Shown piece by piece: positions 1 through 7,645 of a stretch of DNA of 32,304 bases. The position numbers and the translations under genes are program-made. The first letter of the stretch is position 1. Each line of letters opens with the position of its first letter. Below the pieces are notes generated by a model that saw nothing but the letters and a program-made list of their open reading frames with translations, was not told where the DNA came from and ran no database searches. Location of the stretch: assembly GCA_003221515.1 (NCBI GenBank), contig QHSI01000142.1:23723-56026 (forward strand). The letters run 5' to 3'. The stretch comes from Candidatus Rokuibacteriota bacterium (GTDB lineage: Bacteria > Methylomirabilota > Methylomirabilia > Rokubacteriales > CSP1-6).

Positions 1-28
1 CGGGGCGGTACTTTACCTCAGCTTGCGT

Positions 29-34
29 TAGAAT
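29..34 (+). promoter_or_regulatory. Putative -10 box (TAGAAT) for a leaderless DUF35/thiolase mRNA
   Basis: TAGAAT lies 8 nt before the ATG at 43, and there is no Shine-Dalgarno sequence between them. RNA polymerase normally starts about 7 nt after the -10 box, so the transcript would begin at or next to the start codon. No clear -35 box is visible in the few bases available. The same arrangement recurs at several other genes in the window, which is the main support. Confidence 0.4.
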
Positions 35-42
35 CCTCGCCC

Positions 43-471
43 ATGGACCTCGAACGCCCGCTCCCAACTCCGATCACGCCCGAGTGCCGGCCCTACTGGG
101 AAGGCGCGCGGGACGGCAAGCTCATGATCCCCAAGTGCCGCGCGTGCGGGAAGCCGTTCATGTACCCGCGCGTCGCGTGCCCGTTCTGCGCCTCGCGGGA
201 CGTCGGCTGGGTGCAGGCGACCGGTCGCGGCAAGCTCTTCTCCTTCGAGATCGCCCACCAGATCCTGAACAAGGCGTTCAAGGTGAAGACGCCGGTGGTG
301 CTCGCGATGGTCGAGCTCGAAGAAGGCCCGCGCATCCTGACCAATCTGGTCGGCGTGGCACCGGACCCGAAGCAGATCCGCTGCGACATGCCGGTCGAGG
401 TCTGCTTCGAGAAGCTGACGGATCAGGTCAGTCTCCCGATGTTCCGGCCCGTCGGGGGAGGTGCGCGATGA
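43..471 (+). CDS. DUF35 / Zn-ribbon OB-fold protein, partner of the thiolase-like enzyme
   Basis: This 142-residue protein has the DUF35 layout: an N-terminal helical segment, a rubredoxin-like zinc ribbon with Cys32, Cys35, Cys46 and Cys49 (two CxxC pairs), then an OB-fold C-terminal half. DUF35 proteins bind thiolase-superfamily partners (acetoacetyl-CoA thiolase/HMG-CoA synthase in archaea, Ltp2-type steroid aldolases in actinobacteria) and help to position or channel acyl-CoA. The stop overlaps the start of the thiolase-like gene (ATGA, 468-471), so the two are translationally coupled and probably form a complex. The ATG at 43 is preceded by a -10-like TAGAAT and no ribosome site, so the mRNA may be leaderless. 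The family call is firm; the substrate is unknown. Confidence 0.9.
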   Translation: MDLERPLPTPITPECRPYWEGARDGKLMIPKCRACGKPFMYPRVACPFCASRDVGWVQATGRGKLFSFEIAHQILNKAFKVKTPVVLAMVELEEGPRILTNLVGVAPDPKQIRCDMPVEVCFEKLTDQVSLPMFRPVGGGAR

Positions 472-1631
472 GCGACCTGGCGAAGATGCGCGAGCTCAGC
501 AGCTCCGTCTGCATCGTCGGCGTGGACGAGAGCGACGAGCTCGGCACGCTGCCCGGCAAGAGCCAGCTCAGCCTGCACGTCGAGGCGATCACCAACGCCG
601 TGCGGGACGCCGGGCTCAAGGTGTCCGACGTCGACGGCATCTTCACCGCGGGCCAGCACTCGCCGGCGACGATCGGCGAGGCGATCGGCGTGGTGCCGCG
701 CTACGTCGACGGCACGACCGTCGGCGGCTGCTCGTTCATCATCATGGTGGGTCACGCGGTGCTGGCGCTCCACCACGGCCTCTGCGACGTCGCGGTGGTC
801 AGCCACGGCGAGTCCGGGCGCTCGGGCGTCGGCGTCTCACCCCGGCGCGACACCGCGCTGCCGGGCCAGTTCGAGTTCCCCTACGGCTTCGGCGGCGCGC
901 CGACCTACTTCGGCCTGATCACCACGCGCCACATGCACGAGCACGGCACCACGCTCGAGCAGTGGGCGCAGGTCGCCGTCTCCACGCGCAAGTGGGCGGC
1001 GCTGAACCCGAAGGCGCGCAATCGGGATCCGCTCACCGTGAGGGACGTGCTCGACTCGCGCCCGGTGGTCTGGCCGTTCAACATCCTCAACATCTGCCTG
1101 GTCACCGACGCCGGCGGCGCCGTGGTCCTGACGCGAGCGGACCGCGCGAAGGACTGCGCCAAGCGGCCGGTCTACGTGCGTGGCGCCGGCGAGGGCAGCG
1201 AGCACGTCATGCTGACGCAGATGCGCGACCTCACGTTCAGCGAGGCCACGCGGCGGTCGGGCGAGAAGGCGTTCGCGATGGCCGGCGTCAAGGGCACGGA
1301 CTTCGACCACATCATGCTCTACGACGCCTTCACCTCCGGCCCGCCGCTCATGCTGGAGGCGCTGGGCCTCGCCAAGCGCGGCGAGGGCGTGCACTTCTTC
1401 GCGGAGGGGCGCTCGACCCCGGGCGGCAAGCTTCCCATCAACACCAACGGCGGCGGGCTCTCGTACACCCACAGCGGCATGTACGGGATCTTCCCGATCA
1501 TCGAGGCGACGCGGCAGCTGCGCCACGAGTGTGGAGCGCGCCAGGTGCCGAACACGAAACTCTCCCTCGTGAACGGGATGGGCGGCATGCTCTCGGCCGC
1601 CGGCACGCTCGTTCTCTCGAACGAGCGCTAG
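468..1631 (+). CDS. Thiolase-like protein (SCP-x / Ltp2-type acyl-CoA thiolase or retro-aldolase)
   Basis: A 387-residue thiolase-fold protein. The start at 468 was chosen because ATG overlaps the DUF35 stop; the open frame further upstream is antisense/overlap noise. The nucleophile-loop position carries Cys88 in a VGGCS context. His335 lies in the conserved NGGGLSYTH segment, but the C-terminal catalytic Cys of true thiolases (CxG) is replaced by NGMGG. Tyr285 (LYDAF) and Tyr333 (LSYTH) sit 48 residues apart, much like the two tyrosines that I recall as catalytic in the Ltp2 aldolase of steroid side-chain breakdown (Tyr294, Tyr344). Together with the DUF35 partner, this suggests acyl-CoA C-C bond cleavage, either thiolytic or retro-aldol. 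Fold and partnership are well supported; the reaction is inferred. Confidence 0.87.
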   Translation: MSDLAKMRELSSSVCIVGVDESDELGTLPGKSQLSLHVEAITNAVRDAGLKVSDVDGIFTAGQHSPATIGEAIGVVPRYVDGTTVGGCSFIIMVGHAVLALHHGLCDVAVVSHGESGRSGVGVSPRRDTALPGQFEFPYGFGGAPTYFGLITTRHMHEHGTTLEQWAQVAVSTRKWAALNPKARNRDPLTVRDVLDSRPVVWPFNILNICLVTDAGGAVVLTRADRAKDCAKRPVYVRGAGEGSEHVMLTQMRDLTFSEATRRSGEKAFAMAGVKGTDFDHIMLYDAFTSGPPLMLEALGLAKRGEGVHFFAEGRSTPGGKLPINTNGGGLSYTHSGMYGIFPIIEATRQLRHECGARQVPNTKLSLVNGMGGMLSAAGTLVLSNER

Positions 1632-1651
1632 GGGCGGCTGAGCCGCCCTTT
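1632..1651 (+). terminator. GC-rich hairpin with short T-run after the thiolase-like gene
   Basis: Immediately after the stop, GGGCGGC (1632-1638) pairs perfectly with GCCGCCC (1642-1648) around a TGA loop, followed by TTT. This resembles a short intrinsic terminator for the plus-strand operon. It lies between two convergent genes, but only the plus-strand side carries the T-run. Confidence 0.6.
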
Positions 1652-1661
1652 CGATTCCGAG

Positions 1662-2312
1662 CTAGGACTGCGCAGCGATCGAAAGTTGCGTGGCGAGATC
1701 TTGGACCAGGGGGGCGGCGCAGGCCGAGATCTGGGTGCGCGCCGTGGTGACCCACTCGCGTACCGCCAGTTCCGCAGCGTCGTCCAGGGCCAGGCGCGGC
1801 CGGTCGGCGAGGGCCCGCCGCACGCGTCCCGCCACGACGTCAGGCGCGATGTCGCCGACGATCGCGCCACGCTCCCGCAGCCGCTCGCGCAGGTGATCGA
1901 ACCGCACGCTCTGATCGTCGGAGGCCCAGGTGACGTGGCGCCCGAGCTCGCGCGGCGCGGCGGCGTCGATCGCCGCCAGGTAGGCCTGCTGCGCCAGCGC
2001 GTCGCCGGCCAGCGCGGCGTCGAGCAGGATCTCGACGCCGACGTGCGCCGCCGCCAGCGCGCTGCCGCTCCGCACCCCGCGCGCCGACAGCCACGTGACC
2101 GCCGCGTGGGTCAGAGCGCCGAACGCCGGCGAGCGGTGGAAGGCGTCGTCCGTCCTCCAGTGAAACCGCATGCCCAGGTCGATCGCCGTGTGCTCGGTCA
2201 ACGGCGGGCGCGCGCCGATCATCGTGGCGAAGTCCGGCAGCATCGCGCCCAGCACGAACGCGGGGTCGGCGCTCCGCCGGATCGCCAGCACGGCGTGCCC
2301 GAAGAAGTTCAC
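1662..2312 (-). CDS. AcpH-like (acyl-carrier-protein phosphodiesterase family) protein
   Basis: The 216-residue product starts MNFFGHAVLA and continues with a GAMLPDF segment (Asp27) and an RFHWRTDDAFH segment (His51, Asp55/Asp56, His59). This matches the N-terminal metal-site layout of ACP phosphodiesterase, an HD-like hydrolase that removes 4'-phosphopantetheine from acyl carrier protein (E. coli AcpH begins MNFLAHLHLA and has a similar HRRID segment). Length is close to the family norm of about 190-200. The start overlaps the stop of the upstream dehydrogenase by 4 nt, so it is co-translated with that gene. The family call is reasonably good, but the substrate could differ because the C-terminal half is divergent. 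Confidence 0.7.
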   Translation of the reverse strand: MNFFGHAVLAIRRSADPAFVLGAMLPDFATMIGARPPLTEHTAIDLGMRFHWRTDDAFHRSPAFGALTHAAVTWLSARGVRSGSALAAAHVGVEILLDAALAGDALAQQAYLAAIDAAAPRELGRHVTWASDDQSVRFDHLRERLRERGAIVGDIAPDVVAGRVRRALADRPRLALDDAAELAVREWVTTARTQISACAAPLVQDLATQLSIAAQS

Positions 2313-3379
2313 GCGGTGACTCGCTCGAGCAGCGCGGCGATCGCCTGGCCGACTTCGGACGTCGTCGCCCGGCCCCCGAGATCGCGCGTGACGGTCTTGC
2401 CCTCTTCGACGATGCGCTCCACCGCCGCGACGACCGCGCGCGCCGCGTCCGCGTGGCCGAGGTGTTCCAGCATCATCGCGCCCGTCCAGATCTGAGCAAC
2501 CGGATTCGCGAGCGCCTTGCCGGCGATGTCGGGCGCCGAGCCGTGCACCGGCTCGAACATCGAGGGGTACGCGCGCTCGGGGTTGATGTTGCCGCCCGGC
2601 GCCAGCCCGATGGAGCCGGCGATGGCCGGACCGAGATCGGAGAGGATGTCGCCGAAGAGATTTGAGCCGACGACCACGTCGAACCAGTCGGGGTGCTGCA
2701 CGAAGTGGGCGGTCAGGATGTCGATGTGGAACTGCGCGGTCTTGACGTCCGGGTAGTCCTTCGCGACCGCCGCGAAGCGCTCGTCCCAGTACGGCATGCT
2801 GTGGATGATCCCGTTCGACTTGGTCGCCGACGTCACGTGCCGCCGCGGCCGCTTCATCGCGAGCTCGAACGCGTAGCGCATGATCCGGTCACAGCCCGTG
2901 CGCGTGAAGACCGACTGCTGGACGGCCAGCTCTTCCGGCGTGCCCCGGTAGAGCCGCCCGCCGATCTCCGAGTACTCGCCCTCGTTGTTCTCGCGCACGA
3001 TCAGCATGTCGATGTCGGCCGGCCCGCGGCCGGCGAGCGGTGACTTGACGCCCTTGAGCAGACGGACCGGACGCAGGTTCACGTACTGGCGGAAGCCCCG
3101 GCGGATCGGGATCAAGAGCCCCCACAGCGACACGTGGTCCGGCACGCCGGGAAAGCCTACCGCGCCGAGAAAGATCCCCTCGAACAGCCTGAGCTGGTCG
3201 AGGCCGTCCTCGGGCATCATCCGGCCGGTCTGCGCGTAGCGCTCGCAGCTCCAGTCGAAGGTCGTCCACTCGATCTCGAACCCGAAGCGACGCCCGGCGG
3301 CGTCGAGTACGCGCATGCCCTCGGGCACGACTTCCTTGCCGATTCCGTCGCCGGGAATCGCGGCGATGCGATGCTTCAT
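2309..3379 (-). CDS. D-malate / tartrate dehydrogenase (isocitrate/isopropylmalate dehydrogenase family)
   Basis: A 356-residue NAD-dependent beta-hydroxyacid oxidative decarboxylase. The PGDGIG motif is at residues 9-14, substrate-carboxylate arginines lie around 93-106, the RENNEGEYSE loop is at about 129-138, catalytic Lys187 is in ATKSNG, and metal aspartates are at 220, 244 and 248 in FHID and NLFGDILSD. The loop wording fits D-malate/tartrate dehydrogenases (DmlA/TtuC) better than leucine-pathway LeuB, and no leu genes are nearby. A strong Shine-Dalgarno GGAGG precedes the ATG at 3379. It is the first gene of a two-gene minus-strand operon with the AcpH-like gene. The class is certain; D-malate versus tartrate specificity cannot be settled here. 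Confidence 0.9.
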   Translation of the reverse strand: MKHRIAAIPGDGIGKEVVPEGMRVLDAAGRRFGFEIEWTTFDWSCERYAQTGRMMPEDGLDQLRLFEGIFLGAVGFPGVPDHVSLWGLLIPIRRGFRQYVNLRPVRLLKGVKSPLAGRGPADIDMLIVRENNEGEYSEIGGRLYRGTPEELAVQQSVFTRTGCDRIMRYAFELAMKRPRRHVTSATKSNGIIHSMPYWDERFAAVAKDYPDVKTAQFHIDILTAHFVQHPDWFDVVVGSNLFGDILSDLGPAIAGSIGLAPGGNINPERAYPSMFEPVHGSAPDIAGKALANPVAQIWTGAMMLEHLGHADAARAVVAAVERIVEEGKTVTRDLGGRATTSEVGQAIAALLERVTA

Positions 3380-3590
3380 CCGAACACCTCCGTGCGTTTC
3401 GTCCTGGGAAATCGAGGCTCTAGCCTATCAGGAAAGGGCCCCTGGACACACCCGCGGGGATGTGCTTGGATACCGGATACGTCGTCGTTGTCTCCTACCA
3501 CCCGGTAGGCGTTCGCGTCTCACCTGCGAAAAGTCCCGGCTTCAGGCGCGGGGCCTGGCTCTTGTAGCGATTCATCGCGACGGAGTCTTC

Positions 3591-3938
3591 ATGCTCATCC
3601 AGCGCATCGGCGAGCCCACGTTCGACGAGCGACGCTCGGACCATCGAGTGGTCGTCCGTTTCAGAGTGAATCGACAGCCGGACCAGGCCTGGATCACCAG
3701 CTTCAAGGGCCACGCGGCGTCGAGCGCCCTGGGCGCGACGAACGCCGTGTTCAACGGCAACGACGCCGCCGTCGAGCTCAAGACGCCGAAGAGCATGGCG
3801 GAGCTCTCCACCGCTCTGGATTGCTTCATCGAGTGCGCGAACCTCGGGCTCAGATCCTGGGGGACCTTCAACGGAACGCCGCGGACGATGTCCGCGTCGC
3901 CACGAAGCTTCCGGGGAAAGGCGCGCGACCGCGTCTGA
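3591..3938 (+). CDS. Small protein of unknown function
   Basis: A 115-residue reading frame starting at the ATG at 3591, which has a well-placed GGAG five bases upstream. The frame is open further 5' but would then overlap the dehydrogenase start, so the shorter form is preferred. The central part (VVVRFRVNRQPDQAW, then SALGATNAVFNG, KTPKSMAEL) reads like a genuine folded domain with alternating strands and a helix, while the last 25 residues are basic and low in complexity. There are no membrane segments, signal peptide or metal motif. It stands alone, about 210 bases from the divergent dehydrogenase and about 230 from the transglycosylase. I recognise no family; a minus-strand frame across the same interval looks less protein-like. 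Confidence 0.5.
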   Translation: MLIQRIGEPTFDERRSDHRVVVRFRVNRQPDQAWITSFKGHAASSALGATNAVFNGNDAAVELKTPKSMAELSTALDCFIECANLGLRSWGTFNGTPRTMSASPRSFRGKARDRV

Positions 3939-4166
3939 GGCTCCGCCGCTACTGAAAAGATGTCGCGGACCCGATGGCACTCGCGTGTCGGAGGGACGAC
4001 AGCGAGCGTCAGTGGTCGGCAAGTCGAACTGAGACGTAACCATATGAAAATAATGGCCTGGAAGCGCTTTCGGAGGCTGGCACCGGCGTTGCGTTCTCAG
4101 GGGGGTGCTGCGGTCAGATCCACCCCGAGCGATGTCGGCCAGGTCTCAAACCCGGAGGGAAAAGTC

Positions 4167-5021
4167 GTGAGCGAAATGGCAGCCACGAGCCAAAGCTTCA
4201 CGGAGCGAGAGACGCTGTCGCCAATGCTGCGGCACGCGCTCGGACTCGGTGTGCTTTTGCTGGTGATCGTTCCCGCCTATCTCACGGCGCGGCCGGCCGG
4301 ATCGCAGCCGGACAGCGAGATCATGAGGATGGCGCGGGAGACCCTCGACGCCGCGGAGTCGAGCAACGAGGCCGCGATCGCCCAGATCGTCGAGATCGAA
4401 GCGCACATCAGGGATGTGGCGGTCCGTTATGACATTCCGCCGATCCTGGTGGCGGCGATCGTCGAGGCGGAGTCCGAGTTCAACCCGCGGGCCGTCTCGC
4501 GGCGCGGCGCGCAGGGCTTGATGCAGCTGATGCCGGACACGGCCTCGAGTCTGCAAGTTTCAGACAGCTTCGATCCGTACGAGAACATCGAGGGCGGCGT
4601 GCGTCATCTGCGGCGCCTGATGGACCGGTATCGCGGCGATCTGCCCCTGGTGCTCGCGGCCTACAACGCCGGCGAGCAGGCGGTGCTGGTTTACCGGGGC
4701 GTCCCGCCGTTTCCCGAGACGCGGCGCTACGTCTCGCGGATCCTGCGGCGCATCGGCCGCCCGGACCTGATCCCGGTCTGGCGCCCGCGAAACGCCAGCA
4801 GTGGGCATGGGGTCGTCGTGCCCGTGAGCACGACCACGCTCGAGCCTGGATTCACTCTCGCGGTCGCGACGTCGTCCCGTTCGGGCTGGGCCGAGCGTCA
4901 GGCGCTCGAGCGCGGCGTTTCGGTACGCCCGGACCGTAGCAGCAGCACGCCGGCGCCGCTGAGCTCGGTGGGTCATGTCGAACCCGCCGCCAAGCCTACT
5001 CGCCCCGGCCAGGGCCCGTAG
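4167..5021 (+). CDS. Membrane-anchored lytic transglycosylase (SLT domain)
   Basis: Cuts the glycan strands of peptidoglycan, releasing 1,6-anhydromuramyl products, on the periplasmic side of the membrane. From the GTG at 4167 the product is 284 residues. That start is preferred over upstream in-frame ATGs because GGAGGG lies 7 nt before it. A single hydrophobic anchor spans residues 22-41. The SLT domain follows at about 80-195 with catalytic Glu102 (EAESEF), GLMQLMP at 117-123 and AYNAG at 165-169, all in normal order. The C-terminal 80 residues are Ser/Pro-rich and look disordered. It lies 48 bases upstream of a membrane protein gene, which is itself fused by overlap to a Mur ligase gene, suggesting a cell-wall turnover operon. 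Confidence 0.9.
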   Translation: MSEMAATSQSFTERETLSPMLRHALGLGVLLLVIVPAYLTARPAGSQPDSEIMRMARETLDAAESSNEAAIAQIVEIEAHIRDVAVRYDIPPILVAAIVEAESEFNPRAVSRRGAQGLMQLMPDTASSLQVSDSFDPYENIEGGVRHLRRLMDRYRGDLPLVLAAYNAGEQAVLVYRGVPPFPETRRYVSRILRRIGRPDLIPVWRPRNASSGHGVVVPVSTTTLEPGFTLAVATSSRSGWAERQALERGVSVRPDRSSSTPAPLSSVGHVEPAAKPTRPGQGP

Positions 5022-5069
5022 TCAGGGTCCCGCAGGTCACATGGCAGTACGAGGATATGGAGGACTCAG

Positions 5070-6281
5070 ATGATTGATCGGCTCGTCGCCAGATTGCCCG
5101 AGGCGTGGCGAGGGCTCGCGGAGCTGCTCGCGGCCCCCATCGCCTGGGTTCCCGCGTTGCAGCAGATGCTGCTGGCCTTTTTCCTCGACCCTCAGCCGAG
5201 CTGGCTGGCGGCGGTGAAGTACGCATTTCTCCTGTTCCCCGTGTTATTGGGCATCGTCGCCATCTGGTGCACGGGGCTGGGCGTCTACACGCTACCGTTC
5301 CGCTCTAGCCGCACGCGTTTCGTCTCGCTCTTTCTGCTGGCGTGGTGGGACGCCGCGATCATGGTGTGGATGTACTGGGTCGGCATCGTGCGCATCGCCC
5401 TGGTGGCCACGGGCTGGGCCCTGAGCCTCGCCCGGCTGACCGTCCGGCTGGTGGTCGGGTTCATCCGGGACGTGGTGGGCGCGCCGTTCGCCATGTCGAG
5501 CATGCTGGTACGGGCCTATTTCAGGCCGGGCGTGCCCTGGCTCGCCTTCGTGGCGCTGATCTTCTGGTGCGTGCTCGAGGCGGCCGTTTTCGCCTATACC
5601 CTGCACCCGCGGGTGGCCGTGCTGGTGGCCGACCTGGCCGGAGCCGACGACGTCGCGTGGCTCACGGCCCCGATCCTTTACCTGATGGTGCTGGCGCTGA
5701 CCCTGGCGAGCTTCGTCTGTGTGCAGGCGCTGGTCGACGCGGTCCGCAAGCACGACAACCGGTTCCTGGCCCAGATCATCTTCATCGAGACCTTCGCAAT
5801 ATTCTTCGAGGTCGCGTTCCTGTATCGTGGTTTGGTAGAAGTAACGATGCCGTGGATCGCCAGCGACAACGTGATCGCGATCGTGGCCGCCGTGGGGGCT
5901 TGGCTCGGCGTCCGCGGGCTCACGTGGTTCTTCTTCGGTCAGTACGGCACCCCCCCGCTGCTGGCCTTCATCGCGCGACACCCGCTCGTGGAGCCTGACA
6001 TGGCGCACGCGAACGGTCTGCCGTCGGGGGCGTGGTGGCGGCTCGCGCTGGACGGCGTCAAGCACGACGTCGATTGGCTCCACGGCAAGAGCGATGAGGC
6101 GCTCGAGCTGCTGGCGTTGCCCGTGATTCACCTGCTGGGGGCGGCGCTGAATTTCGCGATGATCCTGACCGCCTCGCGGCCGGTCTTCCACCTCCCGTTC
6201 CGTAGCCTGCGGGAGGTGACGGAGACGCGCGACGCCCAGGCGGCAATGCACTTCGATCCACACAAGCAGGTCAGCGTTTGA
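5070..6281 (+). CDS. Polytopic membrane protein of unknown function
   Basis: A 403-residue protein with about seven or eight hydrophobic segments (clear ones near residues 45-68, 82-110, 150-178, 195-220, 235-258, 265-290 and 350-375). A more hydrophilic loop occupies about 300-345, and the C-terminus is polar. GGAGG seven bases before the ATG gives a confident start. I recognise no transporter or enzyme signature. The segments hold few charged residues apart from acidic and His positions in loops (for example KHDVDWLHGK). It sits between a lytic transglycosylase (48 bases upstream) and a Mur-ligase-like gene (4-nt overlap downstream), so a role in envelope or muropeptide handling is a reasonable guess, but that is context only. 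Confidence 0.8.
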   Translation: MIDRLVARLPEAWRGLAELLAAPIAWVPALQQMLLAFFLDPQPSWLAAVKYAFLLFPVLLGIVAIWCTGLGVYTLPFRSSRTRFVSLFLLAWWDAAIMVWMYWVGIVRIALVATGWALSLARLTVRLVVGFIRDVVGAPFAMSSMLVRAYFRPGVPWLAFVALIFWCVLEAAVFAYTLHPRVAVLVADLAGADDVAWLTAPILYLMVLALTLASFVCVQALVDAVRKHDNRFLAQIIFIETFAIFFEVAFLYRGLVEVTMPWIASDNVIAIVAAVGAWLGVRGLTWFFFGQYGTPPLLAFIARHPLVEPDMAHANGLPSGAWWRLALDGVKHDVDWLHGKSDEALELLALPVIHLLGAALNFAMILTASRPVFHLPFRSLREVTETRDAQAAMHFDPHKQVSV

Positions 6282-7645
6282 CCATTCTCCGGTATCACTT
6301 CTCGGGCGTAGCGGGCGCCGGTATGGGCCCGCTCGCCTGTCTCATGCGCTCGCGGGGCCACGCGGTGCAAGGCTCCGATCGGGCGTTCGATCAGGGCAAG
6401 AAGGAAGAAGTCGCCGGGCCGCTCCGACGGCTCGGCATCGAGCTCGGCCCACACGACGGCTCGGCGGTCACCGCCGCGATCGATCGCTTCGTGTACTCCG
6501 CCGCCGTCGAGGCCGACACGCCGGAGATGCGGGCGGCGCGCGCGATGGGTATCGACTGCGTGCCGCGGCCGCGGCTGCTCGCCGAGGTCGTCAACTGCGC
6601 CACGCCGGGCGTCGCCGTCGCCGGCACGAGCGGCAAGAGCACGATCGTCGGCATGCTGGGCTGGCTCCTGCGCGAGGCCCGCGTGCCGTCCACCGTGCTG
6701 GGCGGCGCCGCGCTGGTCGGGGAGGGCGCCGGCGGATTCTTCGTCGCCGGTCCCGCCGCGGGGCCCGCGGTCGCCGAGGCGTGCGAGTCCGACGGCACGC
6801 TGGTGGGCTACCGTCCCGAGATCGGTCTCGTGCACAACATCAGCCGCGACCACGATGAGGTGCACGAGCTGCGTCACCAGTTCTCGGCGTTCGCCCAGAA
6901 CTGCACCCGCCTCTTCGTCAACGAGGAGTGCCCGGAGGCGGTGGCGCTCGGGCGCCGGTTCAAGGCGACGACCTACGGCACGCCGTCCAGCGCCGACGCG
7001 CGGCTGCGGGTCACGAGCGTGGGGCCGCATCGCGCGACCGGCGTGCTCCGCTACCTCGGCCGCGACCTGACCCTCGACGTCCCGCAGCCCGGTCTCCACA
7101 ACCTCGAGAACGCGACCGCCGCGGCGCTGGTCGCGTTCGAGCTGGGCGTGGCCACGTCGACCGTGGAGCTCCTGATGGCGCGCTTCCCCGGCGTCGCGCG
7201 CCGCTTCGAGGTGGTCGGGACCACGGCGAGCGGCATCCGGGTCGTCGACGACTACGCGCACAACGGCGAGAAGCTTCGCGCCGCCATCTCCACCGCGCAG
7301 GCCGGCGCTCCGCGCGTGGTCGTGCTCTTCCAGCCGCATGGCTTCGGTCCGGCGCGCTTCCTGCGCCCCGAGCTCAAGGCGCTGATCCCGACGCTGCTCC
7401 GCCCTCAAGACCGCTTCGCTTACAGCGAGATCTTCTACGCGGGCGGCACCGTCGCCCAGGACATCTCGGGCAAGGCGCTGGCGGACGATCTTCCACCGGC
7501 GGTGCGCTGCGGCTACGCCGCCGACCACGAGGCCGCGCGCCAGTGGATCGTGAGCGAGGCGCGCCCGGGCGACACCGTGCTCATCATGGGCGCGCGCGAT
7601 CCCGACCTGCCCCGTCTCGCCCGCGCCGTCTTGGGCGCGCTGTAG
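6278..7645 (+). CDS. Divergent Mur ligase (MurC/Mpl-like UDP-MurNAc-peptide ligase)
   Basis: A 455-residue ATP-dependent ligase with the three Mur domains. Residues 8-17 hold the N-terminal UDP-binding GVAGAGMGPL motif. The P-loop near 112-120 reads GTSGKST (usually GTxGKTT). An ESDGTLV segment and NISRDHDEVHEL stand for the central catalytic region, and VVDDYAHN plus FQPHGFGPARF for the C-terminal domain. MurC joins L-Ala, and Mpl joins recycled tripeptide, to UDP-MurNAc. The start is TTG at 6278, overlapping the upstream stop (TTGA) with AGG seven bases ahead. Position behind a lytic transglycosylase favours peptidoglycan recycling (Mpl-like). The DDYAHN box differs from the usual DDxxHHP, so specificity may be changed. 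The stop abuts the convergent kinase stop exactly. Confidence 0.85.
   Translation: MTILRYHFSGVAGAGMGPLACLMRSRGHAVQGSDRAFDQGKKEEVAGPLRRLGIELGPHDGSAVTAAIDRFVYSAAVEADTPEMRAARAMGIDCVPRPRLLAEVVNCATPGVAVAGTSGKSTIVGMLGWLLREARVPSTVLGGAALVGEGAGGFFVAGPAAGPAVAEACESDGTLVGYRPEIGLVHNISRDHDEVHELRHQFSAFAQNCTRLFVNEECPEAVALGRRFKATTYGTPSSADARLRVTSVGPHRATGVLRYLGRDLTLDVPQPGLHNLENATAAALVAFELGVATSTVELLMARFPGVARRFEVVGTTASGIRVVDDYAHNGEKLRAAISTAQAGAPRVVVLFQPHGFGPARFLRPELKALIPTLLRPQDRFAYSEIFYAGGTVAQDISGKALADDLPPAVRCGYAADHEAARQWIVSEARPGDTVLIMGARDPDLPRLARAVLGAL

Noticed and set aside
3495-4043. Minus-strand 182-codon frame over the small unknown gene
   Set aside because: Less protein-like, no start signal, and conflicts with the better-supported plus-strand frame.
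3939-4166. Possible riboswitch (c-di-GMP or c-di-AMP type) in the transglycosylase leader
   Set aside because: Cell-wall genes often carry such leaders, but I could not find the conserved core of either class; nothing supportable.
3960-4166. N-terminal extension of the transglycosylase from ATG 3960 or 4044
   Set aside because: No ribosome site and no family resemblance; GTG 4167 has GGAGGG at good spacing and is followed directly by the membrane anchor.
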